Assembly: GCF_940670685.1 (NCBI RefSeq)
Contig: NZ_OW711693.1
Location: forward strand, 3,596,001-3,660,000
Length of the DNA stretch: 64,000 nucleotides
Source: Anaeropeptidivorans aminofermentans
GTDB lineage: Bacteria > Bacillota > Clostridia > Lachnospirales > UBA5962
Direction of reading: 5' to 3'
A program made the position numbers and the translations under genes. Under the pieces are notes generated by a model that did not search any database, was not told the origin of the DNA, and was given only the letters and a program-made list of their open reading frames with translations. Shown in pieces: positions 54,808-63,449 of this stretch. Numbering within the stretch: the stretch's first letter is position 1; every line of letters begins with the position of its first letter.

Positions 54808-55698
54808 ATGGCAGTATTCCGGGTAGAGAAAAACAAGGGCTATACCATAATGAGCAACCACCACCTACGCAATCGGGGCTTGACCCTGAAAGCAAAAGGG
54901 CTGTTGTCGCAAATGCTGTCCTTGCCCGAAGCATGGGACTATACCCTTGCTGGCCTATCCCATATTAACCGGGAAAGTATCGACGCTATCCGTACCGCAG
55001 TTTGGGAGCTTGAAAAGGCAGGATATATCACCCGGCAACAAGGCCGGGACGGTAAAGGCAAAATGACCGCCATTGAGTACACCATATACGAGCAGCCACA
55101 GCCGTCGCCGGAATTGGATTATCCGATATTGGAAAATCCAACACCGGGTAATCCGACGACGGAAAACCCGTTGTCGGATTTTCCAACGCAATTAAATAAA
55201 GAACTATCTATTACAGAAAAATCAAATACGGATTTATCAAGTACCCATTCCATTCCTATCCATTCCCCTAACCCCTTGCCTTGTGAGGGCATGGCGGCAG
55301 AGCCGCCGGAACGGAAAGGAATTGAAGCGAACGACGCATACAAGATTTATGAGGAAATCATAAAGGACAATATCGAGTATGACATTTTAGCGCAGGATAA
55401 GCATATCGACGTTGACCGGCTGGACGAAATCGTAACCTTGATACTTGAAACCGTCTGCACGGCGAGAAAGACAATCCGCGTCGCCGGTGACGAGTATCCC
55501 GCCGAGGTTGTGAAAGCGAAGTTTATGAAGCTGGACAGCAGCCACATTCAATTTGTTTTTGATTGCATGAAAGAGAACACAACCAAAATCCACAATATCA
55601 AAAAATACCTGTTGGCGGTGCTGTTCAATGCGCCGTCCACAATGGACAGCTATTACACCGCCCTTGTCGCTCACGATATGGCGCATTGGGGCGAATAG
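54808..55698 (+). CDS. Replication initiator-type protein (RepA N-terminal/DUF6017)
   Basis: This 296-residue protein opens MAVFRVEKNKGYTIMSNHHL, then RNRGLTLKAKGLLSQMLSLP, the winged-helix start of the Tn1549-type replication initiator A. A linker with repeated NP motifs (ENPTPGNPTTENPLSDFP) leads to a C-terminal DUF6017-like helical domain (residues 170-296). It likely binds the element's origin during transfer. AAAGGAGG precedes the ATG. Confidence 0.85.
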   Translation: MAVFRVEKNKGYTIMSNHHLRNRGLTLKAKGLLSQMLSLPEAWDYTLAGLSHINRESIDAIRTAVWELEKAGYITRQQGRDGKGKMTAIEYTIYEQPQPSPELDYPILENPTPGNPTTENPLSDFPTQLNKELSITEKSNTDLSSTHSIPIHSPNPLPCEGMAAEPPERKGIEANDAYKIYEEIIKDNIEYDILAQDKHIDVDRLDEIVTLILETVCTARKTIRVAGDEYPAEVVKAKFMKLDSSHIQFVFDCMKENTTKIHNIKKYLLAVLFNAPSTMDSYYTALVAHDMAHWGE

Positions 55699-55716
55699 CC
55701 GGGAAAGGAGGACGCT

Positions 55717-56205
55717 TTGTTACATGAGGAAGTCAACCGCGAGAGCTTACAGCTTGGGGCAAAAATCGGCAAGCTAACCGCCGAGGAAATCAAAAAAGCC
55801 CTTGATAAGCTGCTTGCACAGCTAACCGAGCTAAAGAAAAACGGCCAGCAGCTACCTACCGTCGTACACGGCAAGCAGAGCCTAAAGGAGTTATCAGCCC
55901 AAAATACCGGGCTTTCCAGTATGGAGCTAAAAGACCCGAACTTGCGGCAGATTAACCGGGAAATGAAAAAAGCCGGTATTGACTTTTCGCCGGTAAAAAC
56001 CGGCAAGGGTGAATACCTTTTGTTTTTCAAAGGCCGCGACGCGGACGCTATGACCCATGCTTTCAACCAGTACACAAAGAAGCTCGTCAAACAAGCCGAA
56101 AAACCGTCTATCCGCAAGGTGCTATCCGACTTCAAGGAAAAGGCGGCGGCCATGAACGCGCAACGCGCCGTTACGAAAAATAAGGATAAGGGGATTGAGC
56201 TATGA
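55717..56205 (+). CDS. PcfB/DUF3801 conjugation protein
   Basis: The protein of about 162 residues starts with TTG at 55717 behind AAAGGAGG. It has LTAEEIKKALDKLLAQLTEL, IDFSPVKTGKGEYLLFFKGR and DADAMTHAFNQYTKKL, the DUF3801 pattern. PcfB-like proteins help relaxosome assembly with the coupling protein. It overlaps virD4 by 4 nt (ATGA). Confidence 0.85.
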   Translation: MLHEEVNRESLQLGAKIGKLTAEEIKKALDKLLAQLTELKKNGQQLPTVVHGKQSLKELSAQNTGLSSMELKDPNLRQINREMKKAGIDFSPVKTGKGEYLLFFKGRDADAMTHAFNQYTKKLVKQAEKPSIRKVLSDFKEKAAAMNAQRAVTKNKDKGIEL

Positions 56206-58341
56206 AGAATATCGACGCAAAAAAGCTGATTATCAAGGCTTTGCCCTTTGTCCTGTTTTTCTATCTGTTCGATAAGGCCGGTCAAGCGTTCCGGCTAGCG
56301 CAAGGCGCAGATTTAAGCGGCAAAATCCTGAATATCGGCGGCGGCTTTTCCGCAGCCTTTGAAATGCCCTTGCCGAGCTTCCATGTTCAGGATATGCTTG
56401 TCGGCATTGTGGGCGCGGCACTTATCGCCCTTGCGCTGCAAGTGAAGCGGTCAAACGCGAAGAAATACCGCAAAGGCGTTGAGTACGGCAGCGCACGTTG
56501 GGGAACGGCGCAGGACTGGAAACCCTTTGCTGACCCGGTTTTTGATAACAATATCCTGCTTACCAAAACAGAATGGCACTCCCTGAACGGCAGACACCCG
56601 AACGCAAAGGACGCAAAGAACAAAAATACCCTTGTTATCGGGGGAAGCGGCACAGGTAAATATACACCTGCTTATCCTTAATATGTGAATGGATTTGCGG
56701 GTTTTGCCGTCTTAACCGAAGCCGACAAGTAGGTTGAGATTATCAGCGCGGCAAAAAACTGGGAGGGTTTCACATTCCTAACCAGAGCGAAAGGCTACCC
56801 GCAAAACGGTATCTACGCGCAACGCATAGGGCTTGAACCTGTTTATCAGAATATAACAGCCCCACGAGGCCGCGCCGCCTGTCGGCCTGTCCTGACGGAT
56901 AGGGCGAAAAGATATGCTATACCGGGTATGAAGTAACATACCGCTGAAAATGGGCGAAAGCCCCGGAGGGACGGATAAAAAGCCGTCCGGCAATCACAAA
57001 TAGAAAACCCGTTTCTATGTTAAGCCAAATCTTATGCAAGCCCATTCGTCCTACGTCTGCACGGACCCAAAAGGCACGGTGCTTTTGGAGTGCGGGAAGC
57101 TCTTGCAGCGCACCCATAAAATAAAAATCCTGAACCTTATCAATTTTTCAAAATCCATGCGATATAATCCGTTTGAGTATATCCGCAAGGAACAGGACAT
57201 TTTGAAGCTCGTCAATACGATAATTGTCAACACCAAAGGCGAGGGCGAGAAGTCCGGCGAGGATTTTTGGGTAAAGGCCGAACGGCTCTACTACTGCGCC
57301 CTTATTGGCTACATCTGGTATGAAGCCCCGGACGAGGAAAAAAACTTTTTGGCGCTTTTGGATATGATAAATGCGTCCGAAGCCCGCGAGGACGACGAGG
57401 ATTTCAAAAATCCTGTTGACCTTATGTTTGACCGGCTGGCAGAAAAAGACCCGGAGCATTTTGCTGTCAAACAGTACGCGAAGTATAAATTAGCCGCAGG
57501 AAAGACGGCAAAATCAATCCTTATCAGTTGCGGAGCGCGGCTTGCACCCTTTGACATACGAGAACTCCGCGACTTGCTGGAATATGATGAATTGGAGCTT
57601 GATACGTTGGGCGACACCAAAACCGCCCTTTTTGTTATCATCAGCGACACCGATGACACATTTAATTTCGTCGCCGCCATGATGTATACGCAGATGTTTA
57701 ACCAGCTTTGCGACAAGGCCGACGACGTATACGGCGGGCGGCTGCCCGTTCATGTTCGGTGCATTTTAGACGAGTTTGCGAATATCGGCAAAATCCCTAA
57801 GTTTGAAAAATTGATTGCTACGATACGAAGCCGTGAAATATCGGCTTCTATTATTTTGCAATCACTTTCACAGTTAAAGGCGATTTACAAGGACGATGCA
57901 GATACCATCATGGATTGCTGTTCGACAACCCTTTTCCTGGGCGGCAAATCTAAAACCACCCTGAAAGAGATTTCGGAACTTTTAGGCAAGGAAACAATCG
58001 ACTTACTGAACACTTCCGAGAACCGGGGACAATCACAGTCCTACGGCCTGAACTACCAAAAAACAGGAAAGGAGTTGATGAGCCTATCAGAAATAGCGGT
58101 CATGCCGGGCGGCAAGTGCATTTTGCAGCTTCAAGGATTGTACCCGTTTTACAGCGACAAGTACGATATAACGAAGCACCCGAAGTACAAACACCTGTCC
58201 GACCATGACAAGAAAAATACCTTTGACCCTGAAAAGTATCTGTCCCGTTTGCGGCGCAGCCCGGCAGTATTCAAGCCGGACGACGTTTTTACCGTCGTGG
58301 ATGTTGGAGCAGATACCCCCACCGGCGCAGTCGTCCAGTAA
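56202..58341 (+). CDS. virD4: VirD4/TraG-type coupling protein, split by a group I intron
   Basis: Two coding exons, 56202-56657 and 57004-58341, join to encode 597 residues. Exon 1 has two membrane segments (about residues 8-30 and 65-85) and ends IGGSGTG; exon 2 begins KTRFYVKPNLMQAHSSYV, so the join rebuilds a Walker A GGSGTGKT. Later motifs include VRCILDEFANIGKIPKFEKL (Walker B) and EISASIILQSLSQLKAIYK. The protein couples the relaxosome to the channel. Unspliced RNA gives a 160-residue truncation (KYTPAYP then TAA at 56679). A short ORF beginning at the ATG at 57034 lacks Walker A and should not be functional. Confidence 0.9.
56658..57003 (+). ncRNA. Group I intron in virD4 Walker A (346 nt)
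   Basis: The insertion lies exactly between GGT and AAA in the Walker A codons; exon 1 ends in U and the intron ends in G. Stems: P3 GCGCGGC (56746-56752) with GCCGCGC (56869-56875); P4 CTGG / CCAG; P7 strand GCATAG (56824) with GCTATA; a stem after P7 GGGCT / AGCCC (56829, 56858); P8 CCTGTCC / GGATAGG; J8/7 AAAAGATAT; a 3' hairpin GGGCGAAAGCCC with a GNRA loop (56952) and GGACGG / CCGTCC (56969, 56983). A possible P1, CAGGT / ACCTG (56653, 56666), would put A rather than the usual G opposite the splice-site U, so P1 is unsettled. No homing endonuclease. Confidence 0.82.
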
Positions 58342-58390
58342 TGGGCGACTGTTTTGCTATAAGGGAGGTGATGAACGAAAATTGAATACC

Positions 58391-58436
58391 CGCGCCCGCC
58401 ATTTAGCAATTCCCCATAAACGGCGGGCGCATTTTT
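58391..58436 (+). terminator. Hairpin after virD4
   Basis: CGCGCCCGCC / GGCGGGCGC with a loop of about 20 nt and ATTTTTTG; it may reduce read-through into the downstream genes. Confidence 0.7.
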
Positions 58437-58492
58437 TGTTTCCGGGGAATGAGATACTCCACTATTACAATTTTGAAAGTGAGGAAAACATA

Positions 58493-58708
58493 ATGGCATT
58501 TTTTAATTCAGCGGTTGACGTATTGCAGACCCTTGTTATCGCTTTGGGGGCCGGTTTAGGGATTTGGGGCATTATTAACCTACTTGAGGGCTATGGTTCC
58601 GATAACCCGGCAAGCAAGTCACAGGGCATGAAGCAGCTCATGGCGGGCGGCGGTGTTGCATTGATTGGCCTGTTGCTTGTGCCGCAGCTTTCCGGCCTGT
58701 TCGGTTAA
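58493..58708 (+). CDS. Maff2-family membrane protein
   Basis: This 71-residue protein, MAFFNSAVDVLQTLVIALGA, has two hydrophobic segments and the loop GYGSDNPASKSQGMKQLMAG, the signature of Maff2 proteins that follow VirD4 in Tn1549-type elements. It is probably a VirB2-like or small channel component. The ATG follows GTGAGG. It ends 10 nt before the VirB6-like gene. Confidence 0.88.
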   Translation: MAFFNSAVDVLQTLVIALGAGLGIWGIINLLEGYGSDNPASKSQGMKQLMAGGGVALIGLLLVPQLSGLFG

Positions 58709-58718
58709 GAGGTAGTCT

Positions 58719-59588
58719 ATGCAGAGCATATTTGACGCAATTACCGAATGGATAAAAGAGCTTCTAATTGGCGCGATTGAGGGTAATCTGTCAAATATGT
58801 TCGGGGACGTAAACGACAAGGTAGGCACGATAGCTGCTGAGGTAGGCGCAACCCCGCAAGCGTGGAACAGTAACATTTTCAGTATGATACAGACCTTATC
58901 TGAAACGGTTATTATCCCGATTGCGGGGCTTATCATTACCTATGTGCTATGCGTGGAGCTTATCGGTATGGTTACGGAGCGAAACAATCTGCACGACGTT
59001 GACACATGGCTATTTTTTAAGTGGTTTTTTAAGGCGTGGGTGGCGGTTTTTATCGTCACTCACACCTTTGATATTACAATGGCGGCGTTTGATATGGGGC
59101 AACACATTGTATCAGGCGCGGCGGGCGTAATAAGCGGCAGCACAAGCATAAATGTTGACGCGACCATTGCAGCCATGCGAAGCGGCCTTGAAGCTATGGA
59201 AATCCCCGAACTGCTACTTTTGACAGTAGAAACTATGTTAATCAGCTTTTGTATGAAAATCATGGCGATATTGATTACCGTCATTGTGTACGGGCGCATG
59301 ATTGAGATTTACCTATATTGTAGCGTTGCCCCCGTCCCCTTTGCCACTATGACAAATCGGGAGTGGGGACAAATCGGAACAGGCTATCTGAAAGGCCTGT
59401 TTGCGCTGGCCTTTCAAGGATTTTTTATACTTGTTTGCGTCGGCATTTATGCCGTACTTGTGAATGACATGATAATTGCGGACGACATACACAGCGCAAT
59501 ATTTTCCATTGCCGCATATACCGTCATTCTCTGTTTCAGCCTGTTCAAAACCGGCTCATTGTCAAAATCTATCTTTGGGGCGCATTAA
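58719..59588 (+). CDS. VirB6/TrbL-like conjugal transfer membrane protein
   Basis: This 289-residue protein has six or so hydrophobic segments and the pattern AWNSNIFSMIQTLSETVIIP, ITYVLCVELIGMVTERNNLH and VAPVPFATMTNREWGQIGTG, typical of the CD0411/VirB6-like proteins of clostridial ICEs. It likely forms part of the inner-membrane channel. It is directly downstream of the Maff2 gene. Confidence 0.85.
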   Translation: MQSIFDAITEWIKELLIGAIEGNLSNMFGDVNDKVGTIAAEVGATPQAWNSNIFSMIQTLSETVIIPIAGLIITYVLCVELIGMVTERNNLHDVDTWLFFKWFFKAWVAVFIVTHTFDITMAAFDMGQHIVSGAAGVISGSTSINVDATIAAMRSGLEAMEIPELLLLTVETMLISFCMKIMAILITVIVYGRMIEIYLYCSVAPVPFATMTNREWGQIGTGYLKGLFALAFQGFFILVCVGIYAVLVNDMIIADDIHSAIFSIAAYTVILCFSLFKTGSLSKSIFGAH

Positions 59589-59601
59589 GGGAGGGCGCAG
59601 T

Positions 59602-59898
59602 ATGGACATAACGAAAGAAACCCGCCGCGAGAGCTACGGCGCAGCGCAGCAGGAAGCAGCCGCACGGCGGCGCGTTATCCTTGAAATCCTGACCGAGCGT
59701 GGGAAGCTTACGGCGCGTGAGGTTGCCGCCGAGCTTCACCAGCGCGGCATTACTCCGACAGACGAGCGCAATTATTCTGCGCCCCGACTTACCGAACTGA
59801 AAGCAGCCGGGCAAATCAAAGTGACCGGCAAAAAGATATGTGACCGTACAGGCCGCAGCGTTGCGGTTTGGGCGGTCAAAAAGGAGGTATCAAAGTAA
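59602..59898 (+). CDS. Winged-helix protein of the ICE
   Basis: This 98-residue protein begins MDITKETRRESYGAAQQEAA and has ILEILTERGKLTAREVAAEL, PRLTELKAAGQIKVTGKKIC and CDRTGRSVAVWAV, a winged helix-turn-helix. It may regulate transfer genes. ATG at 59602 behind GGGAGGG. It ends directly before the PrgI ATG. Confidence 0.8.
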   Translation: MDITKETRRESYGAAQQEAAARRRVILEILTERGKLTAREVAAELHQRGITPTDERNYSAPRLTELKAAGQIKVTGKKICDRTGRSVAVWAVKKEVSK

Positions 59899-60309
59899 AT
59901 GGCCTATGTGCCTATTCCAAAAGACCTTACCAAAGTAAAAACAAAGTTTGCGCTTGGGCTTACCAAACGGCAACTAATATGTTTCGGCGCAGCGGCGGCG
60001 GTAGGCTTGCCGCTGTTTTTCGTTTTACGGGGCGTTATCGCGTCCAGCGCGGCGGCTATGGTTATGGTTATCGTCATGTTGCCGTTTTTCCTGCTTGCCA
60101 TGTACGAAAAGCACGGGCGACCCCTTGAAAAAGTGGTGCAGGATATTATCGAAACAAAATCTGTTCGCCCAAAGGTGCGCCCCTATCAGACAGATAACCT
60201 ATACGCCGCCACAGCGCGGCAAGCAAATCTATACAAGGAGGTAAAAGCGATTGCAACAGGTAAAAAAGCAGCCCGCAGGGGCAACCCGGAAGCTGACCGC
60301 CGCCGATAA
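59899..60309 (+). CDS. PrgI-family conjugation protein
   Basis: This 136-residue protein begins MAYVPIPKDLTKVKTKFALG, has two hydrophobic segments (about residues 28-65) and continues ERPLEKVVQDIIETKSVRPK-like sequence, the PrgI (VirB3-like) pattern. It overlaps the virB4 start by about 59 nt, as usual for this pair. AAGGAGG precedes the ATG. Confidence 0.87.
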   Translation: MAYVPIPKDLTKVKTKFALGLTKRQLICFGAAAAVGLPLFFVLRGVIASSAAAMVMVIVMLPFFLLAMYEKHGRPLEKVVQDIIETKSVRPKVRPYQTDNLYAATARQANLYKEVKAIATGKKAARRGNPEADRRR

Positions 60310-63300
60310 GCGGCAGATTAACAATCTTATCCGCAGGGCAAAGGGCGACGGCAAACCCCGGACGGCGCAACAGTCTATCCCCTACCTTGCCATGTACCCG
60401 GACGGTCTTTGCCGGGTGACGGATAAGGTTTTCAGCAAAAGCATTGAGTTTTCCGACATAAGCTATCAACTTGCCGGAAACGACGATAAGACCGCCACCT
60501 TTGAAAACCTTTGCGACTTCTACAACTACTTTGACAGCAGCATTTCCGCGCAATTCTCTTTCGTCAACCTGTACGGGAACCCGGAGGACTACCGCAAGGT
60601 GATAGACATACCGCCGCAGGGTGATGATCTTGACGACGTTCGCAGCGAGTATGCCGGGATACTTAGGGACAACAGCGAAAAGGGCGCAAACGAGCTTGTC
60701 AAGCGCAAATATCTTTCCTTTTCCATAGAGAACGACAATCCACAAGCGGCGAAAGCCCGCTTGGAGCGTATCGAAACCGACATACACGGGCATTTCAAGA
60801 CGATAGGCTCAAAAGCCGCTACCCTTTCCGGGCATGACCGGCTGAAAAGCCTGTTTGACATTTTCCACCCGGACGGCGCGGAGCGTTTCTCCTTTGATTG
60901 GGGCTGGCTACCTAAAACCGGCCTTTCCACAAAAGACTTTATCGCCCCAACTGCCTTTACCTTTGGCGATAGCCGGATATTCCGCGTGGGAAACAAAATT
61001 GGCGCGGCTTCATTCCTGCAAATCCTTGCCCCAGAACTTAACGACCGGCTCCTTGCGGATTTTCTTGACTTGGAAAGCAGCGTGATTGTGACGCTGCATA
61101 TCCGCAGTATAGACCAGACCGAAGCTATCAAAATGGTAAAGCGCAAGATTACCGACCTTGACAGCGCGAAAATCAATGAGCAGAAAAAGGCCGTGCGTTC
61201 AGGGTATGACATGGACATTCTACCGTCCGACCTTGCCACCTATGGCGGAGAAGCAAAAAACCTGTTGCGCGACTTGCAGAGCAGGAATGAAAGAATGTTT
61301 TTGACGACGTTTCTTGTCATAAACCTTGCCGACACAAAGGAAGTGCTTGAAAACAACGTCTTTGCGGCGGCGGGTATCGCACAGAAACACAACTGCGCCC
61401 TGTATCGGCTGGACAATCAGCAGGAAAAAGCCCTTATGAGCAGCTTGCCGCTTGGCATGAACCAAATCCCCATTGAAAGGGGCTTGACGACTTCCAGCAC
61501 GGCAATTTTCGTCCCGTTCACCACCGGCGAACTTTTCCAGAGCGGCGAAGCCCTGTACTATGGGCGCAATGCCCTGTCTGGCAATATGATTATGGCAGAC
61601 CGCAAATTGCTAAAGAACCCTAACGGGCTTATCTTGGGAACGCCGGGCTGTTTATGTGGTGAAGTACGCGTCCAGCTTGCGGAGGGCGGGACGGCTTCTT
61701 TTGCTGAACTGCTTGAACGCGGTGCGGAGGAAATCGCGGTCAAGGCCTACGACGAAAAAACCGGGCAGATTGTTGACGCAAAGGCCTTTGACGTTCGCAT
61801 TGCCAAAAAAGCCGATGAGATAAAACAAATTGCCTTTGAGGATGGTTCTATACTGCGCTGTACCGGGAGCCATCTTATTATGGACGACAAAGGGGATTTT
61901 GTTCAAGCGTCGGACGTTTGCGAGGGGCAGCGGTTGAGCGGCGGGCATATTGCCGTTAGGGTATCCTTTTTGAAACTGCCTGAAAAAATCAACGTGTACG
62001 ATATGACCGTCCCGAAATACTTTAACTTTGTTCTGGAAAACGGCTTGATTATTCACAACAGCGGCAAGAGCTTTTCAGCGAAACGTGAGATTACAAACGC
62101 CTTTTTGATTACCACGGACGATATTTTAATTTGTGACCCGGAAGCAGAATACGCCCCCCTTGTGGAACGGTTGAAAGGGCAAGTGATACGCATATCGCCG
62201 CAGAGCCGCCAATATGTGAACCCTATGGATATAAACCCCGATTACAGCGACGAGGACAACCCGGTTGCCCTGAAATCTGACTTTATCCTGTCCATTTGTG
62301 AGGTTATCGCCGGAGGGCGGGACGGCTTGCAGCCCATTGAAAAGTCTGTGATTGACAAGGCGGTACGGGACGTTTACCGGGTGTACCTTGCTGACCCCGA
62401 CCCGGCGCGTATGCCCATTTTGGAAGATTTGTATAATGCGCTTCTGGTGCAGGACAGCCCCGACGCGAAGCACGTTGCCGCCGCCCTTGAAATATATGTG
62501 CATGGCAGCTTGAACGTCTTTAACCACAGGACAAATGTAAATGTTGACAACCGGCTTGTGTGCTTTGACATTAAAGAGTTAGGCAAACAGTTGAAAACTT
62601 TGGGCATGTTGGTTATTCAAGACCAGATTTGGAACCGCGTCACTGTCAACCGGGCGCAGAAAAAAGCCACGCGTTACTATTGCGACGAATTTCATCTACT
62701 TCTGAAAGGCGAATTAGGGGCTTGGAGTGTCGAGATTTGGAAGCGTTTCAGAAAATGGGGAGGTAGAAGAATAAGCATTGCTATTTTGCATAAATGTTTA
62801 TTTGTTGCCGTCTTGATTGAAGCCGACAAGTAAAATCAAGATTATAAATGCGAAAGAAAACGGGAAAGGTTTTGCAATCCTAATCCGAGTGGAAGTCTAT
62901 TTGTAAAAGGATAGACACACGCAACGCATAGCGGTTGACCCTTTGCTTGGAATAGCAAAGAATATAATACCGCCACGAGTTCGCATTATCGGTCGGCACA
63001 GCTAAATTAGTTGTGGTAAAAAGATATGCTATGCTGAATGTGAATTGACACATTGATGAAAATGGGCGAAAGCCCCAGAGATACGCATAAAAAGGCGTAT
63101 GTTAATAACAAACAGATACCCACTGGCATAACGCAAAATATCAAAGACCTGTTGGCAAGCGCGGAAATCGAAAATATTTTTGAAAACAGCGATTTTCTAT
63201 ATCTTCTCAATCAGGCAGCGGGCGACCGTGAAATCCTTGCGGAAAAGCTGCACATATCGCCCAAACAGGCAAAGTACATTACCAATTCCGAAGCTGGCGA

Positions 63301-63412
63301 GGGGCTTATTATCTACGGCAGCGTGATACTGCCCTTTATCGACCAATTCCCCGCGAATACAAAGCTATACGAGATTATGACGACCCGCCCGCTGGAAGCG
63401 GCGGGAGCTTGA
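60251..63412 (+). CDS. virB4: VirB4-type conjugation ATPase with intein and group I intron
   Basis: Exon 1 (60251-62764) and exon 2 (63116-63412) join to 936 residues; removing the 137-residue intein leaves about 799, the usual VirB4 length. Walker A reads GTPG, intein, SGKS. Walker B lies in YYCDEFHLLL, and the exon join rebuilds RFRKWGG + IPTGITQN, a conserved stretch with the TQN motif. The N-terminal half includes FSFDWGWLP and GGEAKNLLRDLQSRNERMF. It powers assembly and function of the transfer channel. Start is TTG, 10 nt after AAGGAGG. Unspliced RNA reads RRISIAILHK and stops at 62833, losing the last 98 residues. Confidence 0.9.
61649..62059 (+). other. Mini-intein in the VirB4 Walker A (137 residues)
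   Basis: The domain starts with Cys (CLCGEVRVQLAEGGTASFAE, block A), has block B as GSILRCTGSHLIMDD with the conserved T-x-x-H, and ends VYDMTVPKYFNF ... ENGLIIHN with His-Asn, followed by Ser as +1 residue. Flanking extein NPNGLILGTPG joins SGKSFSAKREI to give a normal P-loop. The endonuclease blocks C-E are absent, so it can splice but not home on its own. It covers VirB4 residues 467-603. Confidence 0.92.
62765..63115 (+). ncRNA. Group I intron in virB4 (351 nt)
   Basis: Exon 1 ends GGAGGT and exon 2 begins ATACCC; the intron ends CAAACAG, again U before and G at the end. Stems: P2-like CTTGATT / AATCAAG (about 62811-62839); P3 AATGCGAA (62847) with TTCGCATT (62980); P6 GTCTAT / ATAGAC; P7 GCATAGC with GCTATGC (62926, 63028); stem after P7 GCGGT / ACCGC (62931, 62969); P8 CACAGCT / AGTTGTG; GGGCGAAAGCCC (63064); ATACGC / GCGTAT (63081, 63095). 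These match the virD4 intron by position with compensatory base changes. I could not find a convincing P1/IGS. No ORF inside. Confidence 0.82.
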
Positions 63413-63449
63413 CCCGTTCCCCTCTCTATGCGATTGGAGGTGATGAAGT

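Noticed and set aside
56658-57003. Group II intron or IS element in virD4
   Set aside because: No GUGYG start, no AY end, no domain V hairpin, no terminal inverted repeats or target duplication; P3, P7, P8 and the U/G ends fit group I.
57034-58341. Separate gene starting at the ATG at 57034
   Set aside because: It lacks the Walker A motif and membrane part; the reading continues upstream to 57004 and joins exon 1 exactly.
60146-60793. 215-codon frame antisense to virB4
   Set aside because: High-GC shadow of the coding strand with no ribosome site or family resemblance.
62765-62833. Natural C-terminus RRISIAILHK for VirB4
   Set aside because: These residues are intron-encoded; the conserved TQN motif and C-terminal part are present in frame after 63116.
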